DNA from: Chrysemys picta bellii
Lineage: Eukaryota > Chordata > Testudines > Emydidae
Assembly (NCBI RefSeq): GCF_011386835.1
Contig: NC_088791.1
Coordinates: forward strand, 56,811,498 to 56,875,497
DNA: 64,000 nt
Direction: 5' to 3'
Every line of letters starts with the position of its first letter. Positions within the stretch are counted from its first letter, which is position 1. This document shows, piece by piece, positions 21,781 to 33,578 of the stretch. Below the pieces are notes generated by a model. That model was not told where the DNA came from. It saw only the letters and a list, made by a program, of their open reading frames with translations, and ran no database searches. A program made the position numbers and the translations under genes.

Positions 21781-24285
21781 TTACAATCCTTATATATCAA
21801 AGTCCAGAACTACGCATTTTTTGCTAAGGAAACTTTTAAAATAATCTTTAAGGGGCTTCAGTTCAAGTCTGGCATATACCCAAAATTAGGGGAAGCCCAT
21901 ACAAATATCCCACTGTTTTCTGGTGTGGAATCATTAAACACATTTATTGAAATAGCTGATATTTTTGCTGCCTGCAGTACCTCCTGGCCTAAGAATAGGG
22001 ATGGCATGGTGTCTGTAAGGTAATCAACAACCTGAGACAAACTTAGCACAGCTCCTAATTCAGGTTCCTTTGTTAGAAGTATTGCTGACTAACCTACAAG
22101 GTCCTGGTTTGAGGCTTAGCTGTGGTAATATTCAGGTTGCACATAGTAAGTCCAGCCACTGGGTGGAGGACTTGGTTAACTAGTTGCATCCACTTTAGTG
22201 CCTGCCACCAACAAGCAGACATGACTATGCCCCTTTATAAGGTGTTATGCTAGTTTCAGTAGGACATGGGTGTGGGAAAAACTGGTTTAAATGATCAGCC
22301 TTGAACATATGGAAAGTGCCATTCTGTTGCTGCATGAAGTCCCTCCTATCAGATAGTATTAACCTTGGTACAGCAGGGTTCTCTGAGTATAATCACTTTT
22401 TTCTTGAAAGATACATCAAGGATAATACTGTATTTGGGGCTGCTCAGATGTTATTGCTGTAGGGCACTTGGGAAATCAGTTAAGAATTTTCAGAATATCA
22501 CAACAACCCAAAGGCACTAAGTGAATATATAACCAACTAAGACATAAAGGAATTCATAAATTCATAGATTCCAGGGGCAGAAGAGTCCATTGTGATCATC
22601 TAGTATGACTTCTTATATAACACAGGCCACAGAACTTCCCCAAAATAATTGAGGTATTGAGCTCTAGTGTCCAAAACATGATAAATAGGCAACCAACCAA
22701 AGGAACATAATCCTGTAGTGTACAGCCGCAGCATGTTTCCTTTTGGATGGCAAAGCACAAAAGACTTTGTATGTGTTTATTATGGATGATAAAAGCCCAT
22801 GACTATGTGAGATGTAGGGGAAAGTTAGACAAAAGACAAGGGATAACTTGGCTCCTAACTAGTGTCAAGCTATGATTAAATGTAGATTGAATTTATCAGA
22901 TTGGACCTCAATGATCTGGAACATGTAAATGACAGAGCAGAGGAAGATAGAAATAAAAAAAAACATGCATCTTTCTTTTTAAAGCATAATCTTTGACTGG
23001 GTCATTATCAGTCTGTCTGTGTGCTCAATTCATTCACTAATCCATCACTATGAACAAACTCGTATGAATGGACCAAATTTTCAACTACAGGAGCATATGT
23101 TGCAATCACAGAACCTCACAAATACACACGTGATCTGATAGATGTGCATGTTAGATAAGTTGCAAGAGATGAGAGGTTCATATTCTTTCATTAGGATCAA
23201 TGAATATAGAGTAGAGAACATACCCTAAAGAAGGATTCCTTGGAGTCCTTGTTCCTTGGGACACAGTCAGAAAGAAAAGGGTACTGGCGGCAGGAGGGAG
23301 GAAAGTGGAGCTGCTATGTAGTAATCTTAGAATAGTGATCTGTAAGAATCCTATGGATACTGTGTGTGATAACTACAGGAGATAATGAGGACAGCGATGC
23401 AGCATGTCTTTCCAATTGCTTTTTAAGCTTTCCTCACTGTTTACTGTTGGGTGCAATAGTGTGTATCTCTAGAGCGTGAGACTTGAGTGAACTAGGGGCA
23501 GGTCTTTCATGATAGGAGGCCCTTGCCTCCAGAATTTTGCTACCACTAGAAATTATTCTGAAGGAAAGTCTAATAATTTACAAAAGCATATAAAAGGCAG
23601 ATTTTTTTAGTGGATTTGTAAGTGCTGGCTGCATTTTCCCTACCTTTAAGTTTGCTGCCAAGATCTTTATCATCTTTGTTCTTTTAAACTGTAATGTAAA
23701 GGAGGTTAGAGATTTCTCTATTTATGTTGGTCCACTAAGGTTCCCCAAGGCATTGTGGGAAAGCTGAGAACTGACAGAGCACAGCTGCATTGCAGCCCCT
23801 TTTTGTCCCTGAAACCCTACCCCCTATCTCTGACATGCCCTCTATTGCATAGGAGCTCGGTACCCTGGATTTATGCCAGCTGAGAGCTCCCCTCTCTGGG
23901 ATAATTTTGTCCAGACTCCACTTCTTTGCACTGTCCAACCAGCATAAAGAAGCCAGTTCAGGTGAAGAGAATCTGGGCCAATACATTTCCTGTAAATGTT
24001 GTGAACAATTTGGGAAAACCCATATATTCAAATACATTTGTAAAAAATTATTTGTCAAAGAGTTATAAATAACACTTTCATAAATCGTGATCAGTTTGTG
24101 AGCAACTATCAAAGAGCAGAATGACCCTATTCAATGAATAAATGGTTTGCAACATTTAGTTTGATAACCTCTATTTCATAGTAACATTAATTTAGTATTT
24201 AAACAAAGAAATCACAGCACTGTCCACCAGAGGTTAATGTTGGTATTACCTTGGATATGTACTGTACTGGAGCTAAAGAAACAAG
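21781..24285. other. No gene recognised
   Basis: Apart from the CR1-type tail at 22548 nothing is recognised. The frame at 23735-24112 (minus, 125 codons) has no domain and is probably chance. Confidence 0.5.
22548..22662 (-). mobile_element. CR1/SINE 3'-tail fragment
   Basis: The plus strand reads TTCATAGATTCCAGGGGCAG and GTGATCATCTAGTATGACTT, a decayed version of the 3' end shared by CR1 and CR1-mobilised SINEs, here in minus orientation. Confidence 0.6.
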
Positions 24286-24404
24286 AAAGGTGGATGAGGT
24301 AATATTTTTTATTGGACCAATTTCTGTTGGTGAGAGTGACAAGCTTTTGAGGTTACACAGAGCACTTCTTCATATATTACCTTACCCACCCACCTTGTCT
24401 GTCT
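24286..24404. mobile_element. Decayed Penelope-type unit, second family
   Basis: It shares GGTGGATGAGGTAATAT, TATTGGACCAATTTCTGTTG and GACAAGCTTTTGAGG with the unit at 18623. The inverted right end is short (ATATTACCTTACCC). On the minus strand the hammerhead motif is damaged: GAAGA remains, the GAAA is changed. Confidence 0.55.
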
Positions 24405-25145
24405 AATATCCTGTGGCCAAAATGGCCACAACAACACTGAATACTATACTGAAGCTATTCTTTTTCAAGGCAGAAATGTCACCTGGGAAGAATCTGGATT
24501 CCAGTTAAACTCTTTTTCTGTGAGGTACTGGAAAAAAACTCACTTACTAATTACTGCCTTGGATGGAGTTCTGAAACAATTTATGCTGAGAAGTAGAATG
24601 AAGAAGGATCTTGCATTAGTTTGGGAGTACAGAAGGCCAAAGGATAATTTTAAATATGTTGTAGTTCCAACATATGTAGTTTCTTTGAAATTTCGAAACT
24701 TCAAAAAAAAAAAAGACAATGAAAGCATATCACCACACATTCCCTAGGTGCCTTCTAACGAACATAAGTTTCTATACATTGAAGTTATCTAGAGAGAGGA
24801 GAAATTTATTCACCCAAGTAACTCATTGAACATTTTATAATCTGGAATGTAATCACATCTGCTGAGCTCAACAATCTGCACTTCAGCAAGAAACACAGTT
24901 GCTGTTTCAGCTGCTAAAGCAGATTTTTCAGCTGTTTGTTTCCTTACTGAAAATTGTTCTAAAGCATTACAAGAAATCAATATCTATTTTCACTGTTTTC
25001 TTTTGAATTAATTCAGCACAGTTGTGTCATCCTGATGTAATACTAACAACAGTAAATACAAACCTTATGTTTAAAAGGACATTACAAGTCTACCGTAAAT
25101 TGACCAAAGCAAAGAAATTCAGAGTTAAACTTGTCTCCTCACCAT
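24405..25145. other. No gene recognised
   Basis: AT-rich sequence. The 75-codon frame at 24520-24747 contains a poly-Lys run from an A11 tract and is probably chance. Confidence 0.5.
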
Positions 25146-25199
25146 AATTCTGAAACACTTAGAGGAGAGGAAAGTGATCAGGAACAGTTAGCATGGATT

Positions 25200-26684
25200 C
25201 ACCAAGGGCAAGTCATGCCTGACTAACGTAGTTGCCTTCTATGACGAGATAACTGGGTCTGTGGATGAGGGGAAAGCACTGGATGTGTTATTTCTTGACT
25301 TTAGCAAAGCTTTTGATACGGTCTCCCACAGTATTTTTGCTGGCAAGTTAAAGAAGTATGGGCTGGATAATGGACTATAAGGTGAATAGAAAGCTGGCTA
25401 GTTCGTCAGGCTCAACGGGTAGTGATCAATGGCTCCATGTCTAGTTGGCAGCCGGTATCAAGTGGAATGCCTCAAGGGTCGGTCCTGGGGCCAGTTTTGT
25501 TCAATATCTTCATTAGTGATCTAGAGTAGGGGTCAGCAACTTTTCAGAAGTGGTGTGCCGAGTCTTCATTTATTCACTCTAATTTAAGGTTTTGCGTGCC
25601 AGTAATACATTTTAACATTTTTAGAAGGTCTCTTTCTCCTATATTATAAGTCTATAATATATAACTAAACTAATGTTGTATGTAAAGTGAATAAGGTTTT
25701 AAAAATATTTAAGAAGATTCATTTAAAATTAAATTAAAATGCAGATTCCCTCGGACTGGTGGCCAGGACCCGGGCAGTGTGAGTGCCACTGAAAATCAGC
25801 TCGCATGCCGCCTTTGGTACGTGTGCCATAGGTTGCCTACCCCTGATCTAGAGGATGGTGTGGACTGCACCCTCAGCAAGTTTGCAGATGACACTACACT
25901 GGGCGGAGTGGTAGATACACTGGAGAGTAGGGATATGATACAGAGGAACCTAGACAAATTAGAGGTTTGGGCCAAAAGAAATCTGATGAGGTTCAACAAA
26001 GACAAGTGCAGAGTCCTGCACTTAGGACAGAAGAATCCCATGCACTACTACAAACTAGGGACCGAATGGCTAGGCAGTAGTTCAGCAGAAAAGGACCTAG
26101 GGGTTACAGTGGGAAGAGAAGCTGGATATGAGTCAACAGTGTGCCCTTGTTGCCAAGAAGGCTAATGGCATTTTGGGCTGTATAGGTAGGGGCATTGCCA
26201 GCAGATTGAGGGATGTGATCATTCCCCTCTATTTGACATTGGTGAGGCCTCATCTGGAGTATTGTGTCCAGTTTTGGTCCCCACACTACAAGAAGGATGT
26301 GAAAAACTTAGAAAAGGCCAGTGGAGGGCAACAAAAATGAATCAGGGGCTGGAGAACATGACTCATGAGGAGAGGCTGAGGGAACTGGGATTGTTTAGTC
26401 TCCAGAAGAGAAGAATGAGGGGGGATTTCATAGCTGCTTTCAACTACCTGAAAGGGGGTTCCAAAGAGGATGGATCTAGACTGTTCTCCGTGGTAGCAGA
26501 TGACAGAACAAGGAGTAATGGTCTCAAGTTGCAGTGGGGAAAGTTTAGGTTGGATATTAGGAAAAACCTTTTCACTAGGAGGGTGGTGAAGCACTGGAAT
26601 GGGTTACCTAGGGAGGTGGTGGAATCTCCTTCCTTAGAGGTTTTTAAGGTCAGGCTTGACCAAGCCCTGGCTGGGATGATTTAG
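25200..26684 (+). pseudogene. CR1 reverse transcriptase remnant
   Basis: Recognisable blocks are the [12 protein letters not shown] segment near 25300, [16 protein letters not shown] near 25465 and the catalytic FADD near 25883, then [12 protein letters not shown] and the C-terminal [19 protein letters not shown] small deletion near 25370, frameshifts near 26115 and 26310, and the hAT insertion just before the FADD box kill it. Confidence 0.9.
25527..25845. mobile_element. hAT-like MITE, CAGGGGTNGGCAAC ends
   Basis: Starts TAGGGGTCAGCAAC and ends GTTGCCTACCCCTG, flanked by perfect 8-bp copies of ATCTAGAG (25519-25526 and 25846-25853). It is the same family as the element at 47638, sharing the interior AGAAGTGGTGTGCC and GGCCAGGACCCGGGCAGTG. 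Confidence 0.92.
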
Positions 26685-26792
26685 TTGGGGATTGGTCCTG
26701 TTTTGAGCAGGGGGTTGGACTAGATGACCTCCTGAGGTCCCTTCCAACCCTGATATTCTGTGATTCTATGATAACTCAGATGGTGACATTAA

Positions 26793-27141
26793 GGGCTTGT
26801 CTAGATGTTGAGTTAGTACATGGCAATCCGTTGTTTGAATCTACAGCACACTAGCTTGCCATGCACGAACTCATTAAGTGGACACTGCTACTGTGTACTA
26901 GGGAGGTACATCTACACAGTGGATATGGCTGTCCTGGGTCAGCTGACTCGGGCTTAGGCTATGGGGCTGAAAAATTGCTGTGTAGACATTTAGGCTCAGT
27001 CTGGAACCTTGGGATGGAGCCTGCGCTGGAATGTCTATATAGCAATTTTTAGCCCCAGAATCCGAGCCCCATGAATGGGAGTCAGCTGACCTGGGCCAGC
27101 CATGGCTGTGCCATGGGTCTTTTATCCCCATGTAGATGTAT
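26793..27141. mobile_element. Composite GTCTACAC-family MITEs
   Basis: The left edge GGGCTTGTCTAGATG is preceded by TAA. A second unit begins near 26906 (GGTACATCTACACAGTGG) and ends near 27141 (CATGTAGATGTATCC), with internal inverted copies of TGGGTCAGCTGACTCGGGCT and TAGCAATTTTT/AAAAATTGCT. The outer unit may resume after 27141 and end near 27720 (GTGTAGACGAGGCC). Confidence 0.5.
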
Positions 27142-27837
27142 CCTGGAACTTCAGTAGAGCACTTTGACAGGCTCCCAAAGTGTACTATGGAACTTTCAGT
27201 GCCCCGTAGCGAGGTCCATGTGACAAATTGATATGCTGTTATGATATCTCTGAGCTTGCCTAATCCTGATTTAACTTTGAGCCCTAGCCTGCTTAAGCCT
27301 GATGAGCCATCCTTGATCCAAAATGTGATGAGTCATCAGAGGCAATTACCTGCAGGTCTTGTGATACGTCCTGTGCCATTCAGCCAGGGTTCAGCCAATT
27401 CATAGGCGAGGACACATCTGGGTGTTTCCAAGGCTGGTGTATAGGCTCTTCAGGGAAGCAGTTCCTCTAGTCTGCTCAACGCCACTTCCTGTGATCCATC
27501 TGGAAGCATTCCCATTGCCAGTAGTTTCAGCAGTCTGCTCTCACTCCAGCTCCTACTTCTGCTCCAGCAGGCTTTACTCCTGCTCCTGCTGCTGTTCTAG
27601 CCTGTGCCTGTGTCCATGCTAGCCAGCATCTGCTCCTGCCTTAGCCAGCCCACCTGGCGACTCTGACAGCTGTAGATTCACACCCTGGCTTGCTGCACAC
27701 TAACTTGCTGTGTAGACGAGGCCTCTGCCTTCCCACAGTGCCTAGATATTGCAGTTTCTCAGTAATGGTATGTCTAGGTATAATGGCATTTATGTTAGAG
27801 TGGGATATATTTGACTCTCTGCTTTCAGTATAACGCT
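27142..27837. other. No gene recognised
   Basis: Contains a CT/TGC-rich segment at 27535-27650 whose open frame is low-complexity Ser/Cys and not a gene. Confidence 0.5.
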
Positions 27838-28527
27838 TGTAGCGGGGTGGTCACTCGCTCCTGCCTTAAAAGGCTTAAAACAGCCCTGGAGAGGGCTGCG
27901 GCTGTGAAGAAAGCCTCGGCTGATTGGGGAACCAGCCACAGATGCGGCCATGCCCCAATCAGGGCCCAGCTGGCCCTTGTAAGAGGGCAGTGGGCCAGGA
28001 GCACACAGAGTCTCTCTCTCTCTAGATGTAGATAGGGATGGGCCTGGCTGCTAGGAGCTAAGCAGGGTACTGACACTGGAGCAGGGCTGGGGGAAGGCAA
28101 GAGGAGCTGGGGAGCTCCGGCCTAGAAACCCCCCAAGCTGCAGCTCTTGTTAAAGGCCGGAAAGGGTACTGGGGTTGCAGAGGGGCAGCCCAAGGGTAGG
28201 CAGAGGCAGCAGGTCCAAACCCCCCTTACCGCTGATGAGTGGCCTTTACAGTCTGCAGTCTGTCCCAGTGAATGGGGGCTAGATGGTGACTCACAGTAGC
28301 CACTGAGGCAAGGTTGGGATAGGGGGCTGGGGGTTCCCTGGGGAGGGGAGACCCAGATCTATGGGGGGGGGGGTACTGCTGGGGGCAGCATCCTGGCCTG
28401 AACGGGGCACCGGGGTCCAGTGGGACACCGGCCTGCAGAGGGAGCTCCGGAGCTGGTAACGCTAATTCCCTGGACGACTAGCAGGAGGCGCTGCAGGGGT
28501 GAGTGCTGCCCCGTGACATAGCCCTTT
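27838..28527 (+). mobile_element. LTR-like GC-rich interspersed repeat
   Basis: The left edge reads TGTAGCGGGGTGG and the right part AGGAGGCGCTGCAGGGG followed by GTGACA. The 6-mer ACGCTT occurs immediately left (27833-27838) and again at 28528-28533, a possible short target duplication. A promoter-like region (CCCTTGTAAGAGGG, near 27975) precedes a CT repeat. I read it as a solo LTR, but the right terminus is not a clean CA and no coding part is present. Confidence 0.45.
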
Positions 28528-28533
28528 ACGCTT

Positions 28534-30307
28534 CTTGAGTTCAATCCTAAAATGCTCTCAGCTCACAGTTTACACAACGGGGGAGGGGTGTCTAATTTTC
28601 CTTTGAAGAAAATAAAACTTCTTGCTCTGACGCTTGCCCTGCAGAGTTGAGGATACATGTTAACATTTTCTATGCTTTCTATTTATTTCTTTTAAAATAT
28701 AGTAACTGTTTGTTAAAGACTCAAGAGACTTGGCGATGCCCTCAGCTCAGCTGAACATAGCACCTATTCTTTGGTTATGTAAGAATGAAAGGGAATTTAC
28801 CAGCCCTAAAACTGTGGGATTTCCCCCCCTCCCCCCTCTGTATCATACTAATATGTTTTTCATGTAAGGATACTCTTTGTCCCTTAATGTAAAGATTTTC
28901 ATGTTACTTTGGGATATTTTCGTTCAAAACTACATTTTATTTTGTTCCCTACCAGAAATTTGAATTATGGTATTCTCATAACATATTGGAGTTCTATTCT
29001 TTTATGCACAGTTTAAGAATTTACTATTTTCTTTTCCCTGCCTTTTACATTCCAGTGGGTGTCTGATATGTCCTAAAAATAGCTCTGCTGAGTAAGTTTC
29101 AGCGTTCAGTTAGAGGTGGACTTACTGATATGTCTGCATGGTTTGTCCCACAGCTTATTGTTACTACAGTTTGTATCTTTACTACACAAGTTCCTGAATT
29201 TTATTCTTGGATATATAATTGGCTTAAACAGAAAGTTATAGGATGAATTTCCCCCAGGATACAGAGAGTCAGCACTAAGCCTTCCACGCCACTAAAACCC
29301 CATGTATAGGCTGCACAGGAAACCCAGCGGTGGAGCAGCCGGAGAGGAATGTCTGTTCATCCCTACCAGTTGCAGAAAGTGTCTCTGTGCCTGCCTTGCA
29401 TAGGATGGGCTGGTGGATGGCCACTGAAGAGGCCACAGATCCACATTTATGAGGATCCAGTGGCCCCCAAAACAGTGTGCAACTGGTGTGGTTGGGCTGT
29501 AACTGTTATCCCTGTTGACAGGAGAGGGGACTCATGGTGATGCCACACCCTTGCCCTGGGCTGGGAGTAGATATCTCCTCTCCATTAGAACACTTGCAGA
29601 GTCTGAATACTCACAGGTTATGCAATGGAATGGATTTCACCTGTAGATTGTAAAGATTGAGGGCTAGATCTCCAGCTAGTGTAGATCAGCATTGCTATAT
29701 GACTTCAATGAAGTTATGCCAATTTACAGCTGAGGATCTGGCCCTGAAATTTTTGTTTTTACTAATATATCAAAAATTCCCCGAAGAGCAGTTGTTTGGG
29801 AATGTCATTCCATTTGGTACTTTACTTATTTTTTAATTGGCCATCTTTGTAGATATTATCTGTTATGGCTTCTTTCCAAGTTGAAATGTATCTGGGGGCT
29901 TTGAAAAGGAAAGACAATTTTTTCTGACTGCATTTACCACAATTTCTAGGAAAACTTGGTTATTGCTATTAAAGAAGTATAACTTTTACCTTATTTTTTA
30001 AAGTTTCAGTTGAAGGCAGTTCATCAGTGAGATCATAGCATTGCAAAGCAAAATGAATGTTAGTGCAGGTGTAAAGATGCCTTTTCATACAGAAGTTTAA
30101 AGACACACGACACGATTTACCCCTTTAGCTGATAGATTTCTATTGTAGCACTTTAATTCTTGCTTCTCTGATGAAACATGCCCCAACTCAACTGTAATAA
30201 CTGATGAAGCTGGTCCTCTATTTCTGAACACAGTCCATCACATCCAGAAATGTTCAAATCTTGAAGGACTCTGCAAAATTTGGATTTTATCTATCTGTAT
30301 CGATCCA
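28534..30307. other. No gene recognised
   Basis: AT-rich sequence. 29655-29745 is a member of the palindromic family GGCTAGATCTCCAGCT...AGCTGAGGATCTGGCC. The 63-codon frame at 29349 has no support. Confidence 0.5.
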
Positions 30308-31738
30308 GGTTTCTAGAATGGAAAGGCTAATGTAGTGCCCATCTTTAAAAAAGGGAAGAAGGAGGATCCGGGGAACTACAGGCCAGTCAGCCTCACCTCA
30401 GTCCCTGGAAAAATCATGGAGCAGGTCCTCAAGGAATCAATTATGAAACATTTAGAGGAGAGGAAAGTGATCAGGAACAGTCAGCATGGATTCACGAAGG
30501 GGAAGTCGTGCCTGACTAACCTAATTGCCTTCTATGATGAGATAACTGGCTCTGTGGATGAGGGGAAAGCAGTGGATGTGTTATTTCTTGACTTTAGCAA
30601 AGCTTTTGATACGGTCTCCCACAGTATTCTTGCCGCCAAGTTAAAGAAGTATGGGCTGGATGAATGGACTGTAAGGTGGATAGAAAGCTGGCTAGATCGT
30701 CGGGCTCAACGGGTAGTGATCAATGGCTCCATGTCTAGTTGGCAGCCGGTTTCAAGCGGAGTGCCCCAAGGGTCGGTCCTGGGGCCGGTTTTGTTTAATA
30801 TCTTTATTAATGATCTGGAGGATGGTGTGGACTGCACTCTCAGCAAGTTTGCAGATGACACTAAACTAGGAGGCGTGGTAGATACACTAGAGGGTAGGGA
30901 TCGGATACAGAGGGACTTAGACAGATTAGAGGATTGGGCCGAAAAAAACCTGATGAGGTTCAACAAGGACAAGTGCAGAGTACTGCACTTAGGACGGAAG
31001 AATCCCATGCACTGCTACAGACTAGGGACCGAATGGCTAGGTAGCAGTTCTGCAGAAAAGGACCTAGGGGTCACAGTGGACGAGAAGCTGGATATGAGTC
31101 AACAGTGTGCTCTTGTTGCCAAGAAGGCTAACGGCATTTTGGGCTGTATAAGTAGGGGCATTGCCAGCAGATCGAGGAACGTGATCGTTCCCCTTTATTC
31201 GACATTGGTGAGGCCTCATCTGGAATACTGTGTCCAGTATTGGTCCCCACACTACAAGAAGGATGTGGAGAAATTGGAAAGAGTCCAGCGGAGGGCAACA
31301 AAAATGATTAGGGGTCTGGAGCACATGACTTATGAGGAGAGGCTGAGGGAACTGGGATTGTTTAGTCTCCAGAAGAGAAGAATGAGGGGGGATTTGATAG
31401 CAGCCTTCAACTACCTGAAGGGGGATTCCAAAGAGGATGGAGCTCGGCTGTTCTCAGTGGTGGCAGATAATAGAACAAGGAGCAATGGTCTCAAGTTGCA
31501 GTGGGGGAGGTCCAGGTTGGATATCAGGAAAAACTATTTCACTAGGAGGGTGGTGAAACACTGGAATGCGTTACCTAGGGAGGTGGTGGAATCTCCTTCC
31601 TTGGAGGTTTTTAAGGCCCGGCTTGACAAAGCCCTGGCTGGGATGATTTAGCTGGGAATTGGTCCTGCTTTGAGCAGGGGGTTGGACTAGATGACCTCTT
31701 GAGGTCCCTTCCAACTCTGATATTCTATGATTCTATGA
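30308..31738 (+). mobile_element. CR1 LINE, 5' truncated, RT frame intact
   Basis: The copy starts within the N-terminal polymerase block and ends with the CR1 terminus TATTCTATGATTCTATGAA. The 3' UTR hairpin segment (GGTCCTGCTTTGAGCAGGGG) is present. The lack of frame damage marks it as one of the youngest repeats here. Confidence 0.95.
30335..31651 (+). CDS. CR1 ORF2 reverse-transcriptase domain, partial
   Basis: A 438-codon open frame covers nearly the whole reverse transcriptase and C-terminal region of CR1 ORF2, the enzyme that copies element RNA at a nicked chromosomal target. In order are [17 protein letters not shown] (1-17), [10 protein letters not shown] (about 53), [12 protein letters not shown] (about 84-95), [10 protein letters not shown] (about 142-151), the catalytic FADDTKLGG (about 173-181), [13 protein letters not shown] (about 211) and the tail [25 protein letters not shown] ending in MI. 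The Met used is an internal codon of the full protein. The N-terminal endonuclease is missing through 5' truncation, so the copy cannot move by itself. Confidence 0.9.
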   Translation: MPIFKKGKKEDPGNYRPVSLTSVPGKIMEQVLKESIMKHLEERKVIRNSQHGFTKGKSCLTNLIAFYDEITGSVDEGKAVDVLFLDFSKAFDTVSHSILAAKLKKYGLDEWTVRWIESWLDRRAQRVVINGSMSSWQPVSSGVPQGSVLGPVLFNIFINDLEDGVDCTLSKFADDTKLGGVVDTLEGRDRIQRDLDRLEDWAEKNLMRFNKDKCRVLHLGRKNPMHCYRLGTEWLGSSSAEKDLGVTVDEKLDMSQQCALVAKKANGILGCISRGIASRSRNVIVPLYSTLVRPHLEYCVQYWSPHYKKDVEKLERVQRRATKMIRGLEHMTYEERLRELGLFSLQKRRMRGDLIAAFNYLKGDSKEDGARLFSVVADNRTRSNGLKLQWGRSRLDIRKNYFTRRVVKHWNALPREVVESPSLEVFKARLDKALAGMI

Positions 31739-32375
31739 ATGGTGCCTATCTGAGAGTTTGGATGTGGTGCACAGCACATTGTGACCCATACCATGCAGGT
31801 TGTTTTGTGGGCTAATGAATTATTACAGTGTTTAACTAACTTATTAAGAACATCTGGGCATTTTATTAGGCACCATATCCTCAGAATTAATGCAAACAGT
31901 GACCTAGGAGAACACAGTATTGCAACATATATTGTAATCAGTGAAAATGTTGACTTTGCCTCTTAATTATTCAGTTTATTGTTCTCTTATTGCAGCAAAA
32001 TGGAATAGTTTTATTTTACTGTATTTGTATGTGTCAAACTGAAATGGGGAATATTGTAATAAACCATTTTAGGACCATGTGTTTCCAAATGAAAATATGA
32101 CTAGGTAAATATAAGCAGATGTCTCAGTGCCTTTTAACTTTTGTTTTGTAGGGGAACATTAATTTTAATCAGGACAACATTAGCATTAGCTCTGCATGGT
32201 TGAGTAAATACGTTTTTAAAAAATTGCTATTAACTGATTATAACTTCATTTATCAAGAGGAGAGAGAACTTCTAGAAATGTTGTCAGCCATAGAGGACTA
32301 TACCCTGTTGAATGATACAGAGATGGAGCATGGCTAGGTGGTGGTAGTAGAAGAGGGAAGGAATTTTCATAGTAA
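31739..32375. other. No gene recognised
   Basis: AT-rich, no supported feature. Confidence 0.5.
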
Positions 32376-32382
32376 TGATCAA

Positions 32383-33203
32383 AAACAACGAGGAGTCCTT
32401 GTGTCACCTGTTGTCAGATGCTACCGGTGTGGTACTCTGCTTTTTCCTATGTTGATATCACTCGGCTGCATGCGTGTGTTCCCTTTGTGTTCTGCCCCAG
32501 CTCTGCGCAGACAGCTGACCCAGCAGACCCGAAGAGAACCCCCAATAACCACAGAGTCTAGTAAGATGCAAAATCACGTCGAGTAGGTTTATTGCGACCT
32601 CAGACACAATTGCAGTTCCCTGTAGGTTTCTGAGCCTAACTCAGGGCATACTACGAGAAAGTGCCTCTTGGCAAGGACCTGGCTCAGTGGCGGGACTTTC
32701 CATTGCCCCCGTGGCCAGACAAAGATACTGCCCCAGGGATACATTCTTATACACAGGTACAAACAAGTTATACATCACTCCTGAAGTATTGAGGTGCAAC
32801 CCTTCTACGCAGCAAGGTACAACCCCTCTACGTAGTAAGGTGCCGCCTCTCACCTTGTACACGTTGGTTCGATCAAAACTACTCTGTTCATCATTTTACC
32901 CTTTTGCCCCTGTCATTGGGATGGGTCGGCCTGTTCCATGTTATCTGTGGAATGTTCCAGGATAGTGTATGTTCTGATATCTGGTGTCCAGTACCTTTTA
33001 GGTATGTCTCTTTTTGCAGCATCAGGCCTTTCCTTGCCAGCTTCTGTGAGCAGGGCCTACCTCTAGCTCACAGCTTAACTTTGCTTTATGTTAGCAAAGT
33101 CTTGACCATTACTTCAGTTCAGGCCTTAGGCCTCATACCAGGCCTCTGATACCAAGGTTTATCTCTCAGGGCCTCCTCTTACTACAGCACCTTAGAGACA
33201 AAC
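32383..33203. mobile_element. Short Penelope fragment split by an LTR
   Basis: The two pieces AAAACAACGAGGAGTCCTTG (from 32383) and CACCTTAGAGACAAAC (to 33203) together form the first ~45 bp of a Penelope arm. The 7-mer TGATCAA flanks the outer ends (32376-32382 and 33204-33210). The LTR at 32409 lies between the pieces. Confidence 0.75.
32409..33186 (-). mobile_element. Solo LTR, minus strand
   Basis: Read on the minus strand it starts TGTAGTAAG and ends GACAACA, with retroviral-type TG...CA termini. The flanking 5-mers TCACC and GCACC differ at one base. On the minus strand TATAAGAA (32746-32753) is followed by an AATAAA signal (32588-32593), in the order expected for U3-R-U5. No internal viral genes are present, so it is the product of LTR-LTR recombination. 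The family is not identified. Confidence 0.75.
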
Positions 33204-33578
33204 TGATCAAGTCAGCCAGGGTGCATTCATTACCGTAGGGGAGGGTGGCAAGCCTGGGGTCTGCCCCGTTCGGGCATTGAAGGCCTGCATGGCAATACGG
33301 TGATTGGGAGAAGGCCTCCTTTTTGTACACGGAGACAGGAGTCCCCTCATGGCATATCAATTGAATATCATGTTGAGATGGGGGATAATGAGGTTGGGCT
33401 GCCAGACCAGGAATTTGGTTCCCACTCATTCAGAATTGGGGTGGCTACGGCAGCAGCGTAGACAGGTATGGAAGCAGAGGCTATTCTGGTAATCGGGCGC
33501 TGGCAGTCTACTGCATACTGAATATATGTAAGACCGCAGGTGGAAAATCAACATTAATCAGTTGTGTTCTCATTTCAG

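Larger units (their letters stand above)
25146..26771 (+). mobile_element. CR1 LINE copy, broken and split by a hAT
   Basis: It begins within the reverse transcriptase (equivalent to about 30440 of the CR1 at 30308) and ends at the CR1 3' terminus with TATTCTGTGATTCTATGAT. It is close in sequence to the 30308 copy and so from the same subfamily. A 319-bp hAT sits at 25527-25845. Confidence 0.92.

Noticed and set aside
23735..24112. 125-codon minus-strand frame
   Set aside because: No recognisable motif and composition like its AT-rich surroundings.
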